Origin: an uncultured Rhodocyclaceae bacterium
GTDB taxonomy: Bacteria > Pseudomonadota > Gammaproteobacteria > Burkholderiales > Rhodocyclaceae
Direction: 5' to 3'
DNA length: 25,051 nucleotides
Assembly: GCA_937892345.1 (NCBI GenBank)
Contig: CALAGF010000218.1
Span: 1-25,051 of the forward strand
The position numbers were made by a program, and so were the translations under genes. Below the pieces are notes generated by a model. That model made no database searches, was not told the origin of the DNA, and saw only the letters and a program-made list of their open reading frames with translations. This document shows positions 17,113 through 24,372 of this stretch, piece after piece (the stretch's first letter is position 1; the number at the start of each line of letters is the position of its first letter).

Positions 17113-17727
17113 TCAGTGATCGCTGACTGGCCCGGTTTTTATCCAGGCGCGATAAAGCATGAGCGCAACATGTGCATCGTTGGCCGCATAACACAGTTGC
17201 CGCTCGCTCAGAGCGGCCGCAGCCCAGTTGCTGGTGCCGATCTTTTTCGATTTAACGAGGCGTTGACCGAAGAAATGCGCGACCGCCACCTTGGCCCCCA
17301 CCGTGCCCTTGTGCGCCGGGCCGCGCAGGGATTCCCCCAGATCGAGCAGCTTGTGCGGCGTGATATCGAGCCGCGTCTTCAATGCGCTACGGTCATTTCC
17401 CAGCCCCAAACCGATTTTGAGTATGGCCGTGCTTTCCAGTACCTGCTTTAGCAGCCCATGGCATTCCGGAAATCTGGCCACAGGAAACAAGAAGGCGTGC
17501 TCATCCGTCGCCAGTTGAATCAAATGAGGTCCGGTCGACGCCTCTCCCTTGCGAAAAACAGGCTTGGATTCGCTGTCAAAACCCAATGCGTCGGCGGCCA
17601 ACAACTGTGTCGCCGCAACCGCCAATTGTGTGACTGACGCCACCAGCGTGATCTGCGCGAGCGGCAAGCCCGGATACAGGGGTAGCGCATCCTGCAAAAG
17701 CTCACGACTGAGTCCGGCTGCGGTCAT
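17113..17727 (-). CDS. DEDDy-type 3'-5' exonuclease (RNase D-like domain)
   Basis: This 204-residue protein contains a single exonuclease domain. The metal-binding acidic residues are visible: Asp51 and Glu53 in GFDSESKP, Asp112 in GLGNDRSALK, and Tyr180 with Asp184 in YAANDAHVAL. The Tyr-x3-Asp spacing defines the DEDDy subgroup. It lacks the HRDC domains of true RNase D (about 370 residues), so it is a short stand-alone exonuclease acting on RNA or DNA; the substrate is not predictable. Its ATG overlaps the esterase stop as ATGA, indicating coupled translation. Confidence 0.85.
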   Translation of the reverse strand: MTAAGLSRELLQDALPLYPGLPLAQITLVASVTQLAVAATQLLAADALGFDSESKPVFRKGEASTGPHLIQLATDEHAFLFPVARFPECHGLLKQVLESTAILKIGLGLGNDRSALKTRLDITPHKLLDLGESLRGPAHKGTVGAKVAVAHFFGQRLVKSKKIGTSNWAAAALSERQLCYAANDAHVALMLYRAWIKTGPVSDH

Positions 17728-18395
17728 GCAAGACGCTCGCGCAGCCAGCGTCCGATGGCCTGAACCTCTTCAAGGCAGACACTATGCGGCATGGGATATT
17801 CCTGCCAATCCACGGCATACCCCTGGGACCGCAGGAAGTCCCGGGCCTGCATGCCCAGTGCAGGAGACACCACATCATCCTCGCAGCCATGCCCGGCAAA
17901 CACCGGAATGGTGCGATTGGCGACGCTCAATTCGGACGCCAGCAAATCGGTCGAGGGAATATAAGTCGACAAGGCGATGACACCGCCCAATGGCTCCGGA
18001 TGACTCAAGGCCGTGGTGTAGGCCACCGCGCCGCCCTGGGAAAAACCGGCTATGAAAATGTGCTCGGACGGAATGCCGCGCGCGTTTTCCCGAGCGATCA
18101 AGTGACGCACCGCATCACGCGAACGCGACAAACCCGCCTCATCAATCCGGCGCGCGCTGGAGGAAAGCGACAGAATGTCGTACCAGGCCGGCATGACATA
18201 GCCACCGTTGCAAGTCACGGGTATTTCCGGCGCATTGGGGAAAACAAAACGGACTCCGGGCTGACTGTTGAGCCCCAGCTCAGGCACTACCGGTACAAAA
18301 TCGGAACCATCCGCCCCCAGTCCATGCAGCCAGATCACCGCATACGAGGGCGCCGTGCCATGCACGACTTCAAGGGTTTCAAGCGGGCTCGTCAT
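17724..18395 (-). CDS. Alpha/beta hydrolase, carboxylesterase/phospholipase family
   Basis: This 223-residue serine hydrolase of the carboxylesterase/lysophospholipase (YpfH, EstB) family is cytoplasmic. It has the oxyanion region VIWLHGLGADGSDF (20-33), the nucleophile elbow GFSQGG with Ser119, the acid Asp173 in GHGCEDDVV, and the base His204 in PMPHSV. The length is typical. I chose the ATG at 18395 because GGAGAGA lies just upstream; the longer frame to 18422 has no comparable site. Its stop overlaps the exonuclease start by four bases. Confidence 0.92.
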   Translation of the reverse strand: MTSPLETLEVVHGTAPSYAVIWLHGLGADGSDFVPVVPELGLNSQPGVRFVFPNAPEIPVTCNGGYVMPAWYDILSLSSSARRIDEAGLSRSRDAVRHLIARENARGIPSEHIFIAGFSQGGAVAYTTALSHPEPLGGVIALSTYIPSTDLLASELSVANRTIPVFAGHGCEDDVVSPALGMQARDFLRSQGYAVDWQEYPMPHSVCLEEVQAIGRWLRERLA

Positions 18396-18485
18396 CGTTC
18401 TCTCCAAGTCGGGCAAGCGCATTCACTTGCTGTCGGGGAGTGCGATTTTAGCCCCGGAAACGCTGACACCCGGAAACGATGGGCG

Positions 18486-18512
18486 AAAAAAAACGGGCCG
18501 CATAACGGCCCG
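18486..18512 (-). terminator. Rho-independent terminator of the small lipoprotein gene
   Basis: A 7-bp stem (18494-18500 with 18506-18512, CGGGCCG/CGGCCCG) with a 5-base loop is followed on the minus strand by eight T's (18493-18486). It lies 28 bases after the lipoprotein stop and separates that gene from the esterase unit. Confidence 0.9.
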
Positions 18513-18540
18513 CTTTCAGAAAAATCACACTTTACCGAGC

Positions 18541-18870
18541 TTACTTGGCAACACAGTAGAAGCCGCCACCAACAAACGGCTTGCCGTTGGTATCCAATGC
18601 CTTCGGATGGTAGCCAATCGCCTTGAACTGAACGTCCTTGGTATTGAGCGCGCTGCAAACCTTTTCGCCACGTGCAGCCTCAGCGGTCGGCACCGGACCA
18701 AAAGCAGAAGAACTATCCCAGCCACGGTTCTTGCCATCTACCTTGTCAATGACAATCTTCGGCGGCGTATCGCTTGGCGCCGAACCGATGCTCGGCGCCA
18801 TGACGCAGGCGCTCAGCACCGCTGCAGAAGCCAGTGAAACAAAACCCAATTTGATAATGCGATGAATCAT
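18541..18870 (-). CDS. Small secreted lipoprotein of unknown function
   Basis: This 109-residue protein has a basic N-terminus, a hydrophobic stretch (about 7-20) and the lipobox LSAC with Cys22. The mature 88 residues contain two cysteines, Cys72 and Cys106, which could form one disulphide in the periplasm. The end is glycine-rich (GGGFYCVAK). I do not recognise the family. The ATG at 18870 has GGAGA upstream. It is monocistronic, ending in a strong terminator, with a 257-base region upstream holding a short direct repeat. It is a real gene judging by signal peptide, ribosome-binding site and terminator, but its function is unknown. Confidence 0.8.
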   Translation of the reverse strand: MIHRIIKLGFVSLASAAVLSACVMAPSIGSAPSDTPPKIVIDKVDGKNRGWDSSSAFGPVPTAEAARGEKVCSALNTKDVQFKAIGYHPKALDTNGKPFVGGGFYCVAK

Positions 18871-19005
18871 GATTGCGAATCTCCATGCAGGAAATGAAAA
18901 CCGGCGGTGAATTCAACATTTGCGAATACCGACGGGCCAACGCAACTACAGTAGCACGCCATCCGACACTGGCCAGCGCCCCAGGCATATTCTTTACAAT
19001 CAATT

Positions 19006-19026
19006 ATTTACACATACATTTACACA
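19006..19026. repeat. 9-bp direct repeat in an intergenic region
   Basis: ATTTACACA occurs at 19006-19014 and again at 19018-19026, a 12-base period, in AT-rich sequence 136 bases upstream of the lipoprotein start. The rest of the gene-free stretch 18871-19127 holds no other gene that I can support. Tandem sites at about one helical turn suggest binding by a regulator, but no known consensus was matched. Confidence 0.4.
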
Positions 19027-19127
19027 GCAATACATAAGCCTGCATTAGGCAAACAAAAGGCAGAAGCGCAACCTTGAATACTCCGCCAAAAACAAGAGCA
19101 TTCAAGGCAGCGCCGTGAATGATTGCC

Positions 19128-19535
19128 TTAACTGTTGCGGAGCAGATAGGCCCGGTAGGCCATGTCAGATACCAGGATATGGTCTATCCACCAGCTTTCC
19201 AGATAAGACAGGAGGCTTGCCTTGTCCGGTTCACCGTTGATGGCATCGAACATGAACTCGACGAGATTTTCGCTGTAAGCGTCATGCTCACGCTTCTGGT
19301 CAGCCAGTCCGGGATAGCCAACACGACGAAGGATGTCTTCTTCGGTCTGAAAATGCTTGGTGGCGTACGAAGCCAATTCGTTGAGGATGCTGTGAAACTC
19401 TTCGAGGCTGCTTTTGTCGCGACGAAACTCGTAAGCTGACACCCGTTTGCACAAGGCGAGCAAGCGCTGGTGCTGAATATCAAGCGTCAAATTGCCGACG
19501 CTGTACTCTGGGCGCCATTCGGATAAATCCGGCAT
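19128..19535 (-). CDS. Bacteriohemerythrin-like protein with one altered iron ligand
   Basis: This 135-residue single-domain hemerythrin is a cytoplasmic four-helix bundle that binds oxygen at a di-iron site. Ligand positions read His22 (DIQHQ), His61 and Glu65 (KHFQTEE), His84 (KREHD), and His119 with Asp124 (HILVSD). The usual HxxxH pair before the third helix is here QKREH, so one expected His is Gln80. Trp and Gly residues of the N-terminal arm (EWRPEYSVGNLTLD) fit the family. I chose the ATG at 19535; a TTG at 19556 would add seven residues. It is divergent from queF. Members store or deliver O2 or sense it; with the altered ligand, the binding properties may differ. Confidence 0.88.
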   Translation of the reverse strand: MPDLSEWRPEYSVGNLTLDIQHQRLLALCKRVSAYEFRRDKSSLEEFHSILNELASYATKHFQTEEDILRRVGYPGLADQKREHDAYSENLVEFMFDAINGEPDKASLLSYLESWWIDHILVSDMAYRAYLLRNS

Positions 19536-19565
19536 GTTTTTGCAGTTCAAGGTCAATGAGCGCGA

Positions 19566-19571
19566 ATTTTA
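19566..19571 (-). promoter_or_regulatory. Candidate -10 box for the hemerythrin gene
   Basis: On the minus strand TAAAAT lies 30 bases upstream of the hemerythrin start. The transcription start would be near 19559, giving a short leader. No good -35 is present, which fits an activator-dependent promoter using the upstream inverted repeat at 19593-19606. Confidence 0.35.
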
Positions 19572-19592
19572 GGCAATGAACGGCTTAAACAA

Positions 19593-19606
19593 ATGACACA
19601 GGTCAA
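19593..19606. promoter_or_regulatory. FNR/CRP-type inverted repeat upstream of hemerythrin
   Basis: On the minus strand the site reads TTGACCTGTGTCAT, with TGAC and GTCA as perfect arms around four bases. It matches the FNR consensus (TTGAT-N4-ATCAA) at 7 of 10 positions. Its centre is about 40 bases before the inferred hemerythrin transcription start, close to the -41.5 position used by class II activators of this family. This is suggestive rather than proven. Confidence 0.35.
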
Positions 19607-19709
19607 GTTATCACCATATGAAACACCCGTTTTCATTATAAAAGTTCATCAAAGCACTCATCGATTCAGACAGTAAAACAGCGGTCGCCTTCCGGTAAAA
19701 TCTCCGCCC

Positions 19710-20549
19710 ATGCAGCCAAAACACGATCCCAGCCAGCACTCGCCCCTGGGCAAGGCGACCGAATACAGCACCAATTACACACCGGAGTTGCTGTATCCCA
19801 TTCCGCGTCAGATCAAACGCGACGAACTGGGCATCACACCAGCGGCCCTGCCCTTTGTCGGTGAGGATATCTGGAACGCTTACGAACTCTCCTGGCTGAA
19901 CCAGCGGGGCAAGCCCGTGGTTGCGCTGGGCGCTTTCCGCATTCCGGCGAACAGCCCGAACCTGATTGAATCAAAATCTTTCAAGCTGTATCTGAATTCG
20001 TTCAACCAGACGCGCTTTGACAGCGTGCAGCAGGTGCGTGAACTACTGGAAAAAGATCTCTCAGGCGCGGCGGGCGTCAGCATCAAGGCAGAAATCACCG
20101 ATTTGCGCAGTCGACCGCAGCCAGTGATCGATTATCCCCAAGGCGTCTTGCTGGATGACCTGGAACTCGCGTGCGATTGCTACGAGCCATCCCCAGATTT
20201 GCTGCATACGGTCGACCTGCAATGTGTTGAAGAAACGCTTTACTCGCACTTGCTCAAATCCAACTGTCTGGTCACTGGCCAGCCGGACTGGGCGATGGTA
20301 GTCATCCGCTATCGTGGACAGCCAATTGACCACGCCGACCTGCTCCGCTACATCGTCTCCTTCCGCAACCATAACGAGTTCCATGAACAGTGCGTTGAAC
20401 GGATTTATTGCGACATCTTGCGTCAGTGTGCCCCCGCAGCCTTGTCAGTTCATGCGCGCTATACCCGTCGTGGCGGGTTGGACATCAATCCCTTCCGCAG
20501 CAGCGGTGAATTCCCTGCACCGGAAAACATCCGCGAAGTCCGTCAATAG
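19710..20549 (+). CDS. queF: NADPH-dependent 7-cyano-7-deazaguanine (preQ0) reductase, long form
   Basis: This 279-residue enzyme reduces preQ0 to preQ1 for queuosine in tRNA. It is the long, bimodular (E. coli YqcD-type) form. The QueF motif ESKSFKLYLNS is at 87-97. The catalytic region SNCLVTGQPDW has nucleophile Cys186 and Asp193, and FRNHNEFHEQCVERI (218-232) holds His225. The ATG at 19710 gives the typical N-terminus; the ribosome-binding site is weak. No preQ1 riboswitch was evident in the 174 bases between the hemerythrin and queF starts. It converges on the kinase gene with a 9-base gap. Confidence 0.95.
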   Translation: MQPKHDPSQHSPLGKATEYSTNYTPELLYPIPRQIKRDELGITPAALPFVGEDIWNAYELSWLNQRGKPVVALGAFRIPANSPNLIESKSFKLYLNSFNQTRFDSVQQVRELLEKDLSGAAGVSIKAEITDLRSRPQPVIDYPQGVLLDDLELACDCYEPSPDLLHTVDLQCVEETLYSHLLKSNCLVTGQPDWAMVVIRYRGQPIDHADLLRYIVSFRNHNEFHEQCVERIYCDILRQCAPAALSVHARYTRRGGLDINPFRSSGEFPAPENIREVRQ

Positions 20550-20558
20550 GCCTTCAAC

Positions 20559-22439
20559 TCAATCTGCCAAACCGGCAAGGGGCAACCATTTCTCCAATGT
20601 CGCCTTGAGCTGGTGGGCATTCACCGGTTTCGGCAAGAAGTCATCCATCCCTGCCTGACGGCAGCGTTCACGATCATCTTCGAAGACGTTGGCCGTCAAG
20701 GCCACAATCGGAATATGGCGTGTCCCTGCGTCCCGCTTCTCACAATCCCGAATCAGCCGCGTCGCTTCCAGCCCATCCATCACCGGCATCTGGTTATCCA
20801 TCAAGATCAGACCAAGGGAATCACCTTCGTTCAAAAAGAGTTCCAGCCCGCGGGCTCCATCTTCGGCTGTAACAACCTGATAGCCAAACTTGGTCAATAA
20901 ACGCTCAATGACCCGGCGATTCACTTCATTGTCCTCGACCAGCAAGATACGGGGCATTGCATCAGGTGGCGCTTCCGGCATCAAAGCAGCCAGCTCGGCC
21001 ACCGAGTCTTCACGCGCCCTTCCTTGCTCACACGGAATTTCAAACCAGAAACAGGAACCTCGACCGAACTGGCTACTGACCCCAACCTGTCCGCCCATAC
21101 GTTCGGCCAGCGAACGCACAATCGACAAGCCCAGACCGGTACCGCCAAATCGCCGGGTAGCCGATGCATCGACTTGTGAAAATGGCTGGAACAGCAGTGC
21201 CTGCTTGCCGGCGGGAATGCCCACGCCGGTATCAACCACGCTAAAGCGCAGCATCACCCTTTCGCTTCCATTCGCGGGCAAAGGACCGCGGGTCGATACC
21301 TCAATCCCGACACTGCCGAGGTCGGTAAACTTGATTGCATTACTAACCAAATTACCCAGCATTTGGCGCAACCGAATGGGATCCCCTTTGTACCAGCTGT
21401 TTTCAGGGCCCAGCCAGGTACCGCCAAGATGGATGTCTTTGCTCGCTGCGCTGGCTTGCATCAGGGCGACGATTTCAGCAACCAATGCCGCCGGGTTGAA
21501 ATCATGGTGAGCCAAATCCAGTTTGCCAGCCTCGACCTTGGAGAGATCCAGGACATCATTGAGCAAGGCAAGCAGGGTGTTCCCTGAATTCAGGATGGTC
21601 TGGGCAAACTCGCGCTGCTCTTCCGCCTTCAGTCCGGGTAACAGGAGCAACTGCGCCATGCCGAGCACTCCATTGAGTGGCGTCCGTATTTCGTGACTCA
21701 TTGTGGCCAGAAACTGGCTCTTGGCGACATTCGCAGCCTCGGCCGCATGCTGAGTCGCTTTCAGGTGGGCCTGCGTTTCGGCAATCGCACTCATTGCCTG
21801 ATTGAAGGCATGGCCGAAATCGGCAAGCTCATCCTCACCATCAATGTTCGCCCTGACATTGGTCTGGCCTTGCCCAAAGGATTGGGCGGCCGATTTGAGG
21901 GAATTGATCCGATACTGGGTATGCCGACTGAAGCGTTGAAAAATGAGGTAAGCCAAGCCCAGCGCCAGCGTCAAGGAAACCACCAGCGCCATCAAAGCAT
22001 TAGGCGCTGAAGTCTCAAACGGCGATGTCGCCATTTGCATATTGACAGTACCGAGAGAACGACCGCCAAAGGCGATGTCCTGCCGGCGTAGCTCCGGGGC
22101 AAGAAAGTCAGCGCGCAAATGACCATAACTTGCAATGACTTTACCGTCTGGCCGCTCAACCCGAAGAAAACCGATGGATTTAAGCGCCACGGCTTCCGCT
22201 GTCAGATCGATGACCTCGGCGTAATTGGATTCAAGCATCGGCGTAATTAGCGAGGTCGCCGTCAAGCGCGCCACAGTTTCCGACTGCAATTTCTGTGTAC
22301 GCGCAGCATCGCTGACAAATGCAAAACCAACGCCAATGGCCAGCAACAAATTGGATAATCCGATGACAACAATTGCCAGCGTAGAGAGCTGCGCACCGAA
22401 GGATCGGCGCAGGCGATTTCGCAACAGGGAAAAAATCAT
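20559..22439 (-). CDS. Membrane hybrid histidine kinase (TM-periplasmic-TM-HAMP-HisKA-HATPase-REC)
   Basis: This 626-residue sensor kinase has transmembrane helices at about 17-43 and 146-168. They bracket a periplasmic domain of roughly 100 residues, followed by a HAMP linker (about 168-222). HisKA carries His249 in MSHEIRTP. The ATPase domain shows Asn368 (NLVSNAIKFT), DTGVGIP (403-409) and GGTGLGL (432-438 region). The C-terminal receiver (about 496-620) has phospho-acceptor Asp548 (LILMDNQMP) and Lys604 (LPKPVN). There is no Hpt domain, so the phosphate must pass to a separate Hpt protein. Its ATG overlaps the stop of the upstream PhnD-like gene (ATGA), so the binding protein and kinase are made together. 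Confidence 0.93.
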   Translation of the reverse strand: MIFSLLRNRLRRSFGAQLSTLAIVVIGLSNLLLAIGVGFAFVSDAARTQKLQSETVARLTATSLITPMLESNYAEVIDLTAEAVALKSIGFLRVERPDGKVIASYGHLRADFLAPELRRQDIAFGGRSLGTVNMQMATSPFETSAPNALMALVVSLTLALGLAYLIFQRFSRHTQYRINSLKSAAQSFGQGQTNVRANIDGEDELADFGHAFNQAMSAIAETQAHLKATQHAAEAANVAKSQFLATMSHEIRTPLNGVLGMAQLLLLPGLKAEEQREFAQTILNSGNTLLALLNDVLDLSKVEAGKLDLAHHDFNPAALVAEIVALMQASAASKDIHLGGTWLGPENSWYKGDPIRLRQMLGNLVSNAIKFTDLGSVGIEVSTRGPLPANGSERVMLRFSVVDTGVGIPAGKQALLFQPFSQVDASATRRFGGTGLGLSIVRSLAERMGGQVGVSSQFGRGSCFWFEIPCEQGRAREDSVAELAALMPEAPPDAMPRILLVEDNEVNRRVIERLLTKFGYQVVTAEDGARGLELFLNEGDSLGLILMDNQMPVMDGLEATRLIRDCEKRDAGTRHIPIVALTANVFEDDRERCRQAGMDDFLPKPVNAHQLKATLEKWLPLAGLAD

Positions 22440-23281
22440 TCTGCGTAAGTCAGCTGGCGATAAAACTCGGCAACCAGACTATCCACTTCACCCAGCTCCT
22501 TGCCCACCGGCAGCAATCCCTGATGACCAAGACTAGAGATAAATGCCCGGCCATCTGTATCGTTTTCGGCAAAGGAGAGCAGGCCGCGTTTCAGGCTATC
22601 GACCTGTGCAGCGAGGGCCGGTGAAGCCGCGTAGACCACGGCAGACAATGCCTGCGGCAACTCATTGAGCAGTCGCACTCTCGCCGCCAGTTCCGGGTCG
22701 ATCTGTTTAAGCGTGGTCCGGGAGATCACTGCCGCAGCCACATCACCGGCCATCACGCGCTGAATCGCGTTCACGTGGCTTCCCGCCACTTTGATTGCCA
22801 CATCGACATTGGGCCGCAGATTGTTGTCTCTGAGAAAACGCAAGCCGATCAGGGTCAACGCAGCCAGGCGGTCAGAAACTGCAATTGCCTTGCCACGAAG
22901 CTGGGTAATATCCTTGAGTGAGCTGTTTGAAGCGACGACCAATATCGGCTGTAAAGGCACCTTGGTGCGAGCGATAGGCAAATAACCATGTTCGCGCTGA
23001 GCGAGCCGAGCCAGAGGCAGGGAATCGGCAACCAGATCATATTCACGGCTGCGCAAGCGCTCCAGATGCGCTGCATAATCGGGTGCCGAGGACATCAGCA
23101 CAGGCTGCACCAGCAAGCGCTCAAAACATGAGCGGACCGGCTCGTACAGCGTCGCCAGACGGCGTGCAGTCAGGTAAGGAACCACGCCAAACTTCAACGG
23201 CGATTGCGCAAAAGCCGGCAAAGAGCCTGCCGCCAGCAAGCCTAACGACTGCACCAAAAAGCGACGGCGATCCCCATACAT
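22436..23281 (-). CDS. Periplasmic PhnD-like substrate-binding protein paired with a kinase
   Basis: This 281-residue protein has an N-terminal DRRRFLVQSLGLLAAGS segment that fits a Tat-type signal, with cleavage likely after Ala25 (AFAQ). The mature part begins LKFGVVPYLTARR, the usual opening of the phosphate/phosphonate (PhnD-like) binding fold. It continues with LRSREYDLVADSL and a LRGKAIAVSDRLAALT hinge region, and has the length of the family. No permease or ATPase gene is near. It instead overlaps the hybrid kinase gene by four bases, so it probably presents a ligand to the kinase's periplasmic domain. The ligand is unknown. GGGAG lies 10 bases before the ATG. Confidence 0.88.
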   Translation of the reverse strand: MYGDRRRFLVQSLGLLAAGSLPAFAQSPLKFGVVPYLTARRLATLYEPVRSCFERLLVQPVLMSSAPDYAAHLERLRSREYDLVADSLPLARLAQREHGYLPIARTKVPLQPILVVASNSSLKDITQLRGKAIAVSDRLAALTLIGLRFLRDNNLRPNVDVAIKVAGSHVNAIQRVMAGDVAAAVISRTTLKQIDPELAARVRLLNELPQALSAVVYAASPALAAQVDSLKRGLLSFAENDTDGRAFISSLGHQGLLPVGKELGEVDSLVAEFYRQLTYAE

Positions 23282-23423
23282 CTGCTAGCAACTCCCTCAA
23301 ATACGCTTTGCTCCGGGGCAAAGTTTTGCGAGTCTGCCTTGAGGCAGTTAAGGCGTCAAATTTGTCACACCCGGCCAGCCAGCCCTTACACCAGCAAGAA
23401 CCCGATTCACAATGACGAAAGAA

Positions 23424-23855
23424 TTACTGAATGACGAAGGAACTGATCAGCACTTCCTTGACGCCCGTCTTTTCGTCTTCATGGATGATGTGATTCACCT
23501 TTTCCAGAATGTCATCGATCAGCTCGTGCTTGCCTTCCAGTGTTCTCAGACGGGCTTCATTTCGCCCGGAAAGCAACATGATGATTTCGTGCTGTATTTT
23601 TGGCCGATACACTTCCAGTTCATGCCCAGCCTCCGGTGTTGCAGGCGCCAGAATCAGGCCGACCTGAAGATAGGCTCGCTCACCCAGATTGACGGTAAAA
23701 ACCAATGGCGCTGGCGCAGCGCTGCCACCGCCACCATGATCGCTAGCCCAGCCTGCGGCCGGAAAAATTACGGCGCACACCAAGGCCAGCAAGCAAGTGG
23801 TAATTCGCCGTGGCAAGAAATGAAAACGCATATACACCCTGTTAATGTTGGTCAC
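23424..23855 (-). CDS. FliL-family flagellar basal-body-associated protein
   Basis: This protein of 143 residues, if started at the GTG at 23855, is preceded by a good AGAGGTGG site. An ATG at 23831 would give 135 residues and has a weaker site. A hydrophobic helix (about 18-35) is followed by a glycine/alanine/proline linker (HGGGGSAAPAP) and then the FliL periplasmic domain: LVFTVNLGERAYLQVGLIL (51-69), PKIQHEIIMLLS (85-96), the LRTLEGKHELIDDIL helix and the conserved end ISSFVIQ. FliL sits beside the stator and supports torque. The usual partner fliM is not adjacent, so this is an isolated copy. Residues before the linker may be a cleaved signal (GWAS) instead of an anchor. Confidence 0.78.
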   Translation of the reverse strand: MTNINRVYMRFHFLPRRITTCLLALVCAVIFPAAGWASDHGGGGSAAPAPLVFTVNLGERAYLQVGLILAPATPEAGHELEVYRPKIQHEIIMLLSGRNEARLRTLEGKHELIDDILEKVNHIIHEDEKTGVKEVLISSFVIQ

Positions 23856-24017
23856 CTAAACCACCTCTGCGACCAGCCAGAGCGCGGAGCGCTGATTGTC
23901 GGCGGCATGAAGGAAAAATGCAATTCCGGTGAGCGTAGCAACAGATCAGGCCAGGCATGATTTTCGCTAAAAAACATGACCCAACGGAATGTTGCAACGA
24001 TACGGAGAACAATTACC

Positions 24018-24320
24018 ATGGACAAAACTTTGGAAACGGCTCAGTTGCTTGCTCGATTCAAGCTTCTGGTCAAACGCAGCCTGAGCGAATCCGTCGATCT
24101 TGAACGCCTGACCCGAGAACCGATATACGCCCGCCGACGACTTGCCGAAATCGAGAATGCCGCCGAGGACGAGAACCTGCTGATCATGGTACTTCGAGTC
24201 CGGGATGCGGTGCTCCCAGCGCCCATTGCCCCCCTCCCGCCAACTGCTCAAGCAGAACCGGAGGCCGAGCGAAAACCCCGCGAGACCCGCAGCTATGTGA
24301 TGGGAGCTCGCACCTGGTAA
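24018..24320 (+). CDS. Small cytoplasmic protein of unknown function
   Basis: This 100-residue protein has no signal peptide or membrane segment. The first 60 residues are helical and charged (LLARFKLLVKRSLSESVDLE, 10-29, then RRRLAEIENAAEDENLL), and the last 35 are proline- and charge-rich and probably disordered (APLPPTAQAEPEAERKPRE). I do not recognise the family. The ATG at 24018 is preceded by GGAG at 9 bases. A longer frame from 23976 lacks such a site. A strong terminator follows immediately, so it is a single-gene transcript, divergent from the FliL gene. It is likely real on these grounds. Confidence 0.7.
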   Translation: MDKTLETAQLLARFKLLVKRSLSESVDLERLTREPIYARRRLAEIENAAEDENLLIMVLRVRDAVLPAPIAPLPPTAQAEPEAERKPRETRSYVMGARTW

Positions 24321-24322
24321 GA

Positions 24323-24350
24323 GAAAAGCCGCTTCAAAAAGCGGCTTTTC
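24323..24350. terminator. Strong bidirectional intrinsic terminator
   Basis: A 12-bp perfect stem (24323-24334 with 24339-24350) with a CAAA loop carries A's on the left arm and T's on the right, starting 3 bases after the small-gene stop. It can end both this transcript and the convergent Alpha-E transcript. Confidence 0.9.
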
Positions 24351-24372
24351 CTTAAGTGTACCGTTGCAGCAT

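Noticed and set aside
19557..19709. preQ1 riboswitch before queF
   Set aside because: No preQ1-type aptamer pattern was recognisable. The region is better explained as divergent promoters.
23305..23345. Two short hairpins between the FliL and binding-protein genes
   Set aside because: The stems are only 5-6 bp and the T's follow on the plus strand, where no gene ends.
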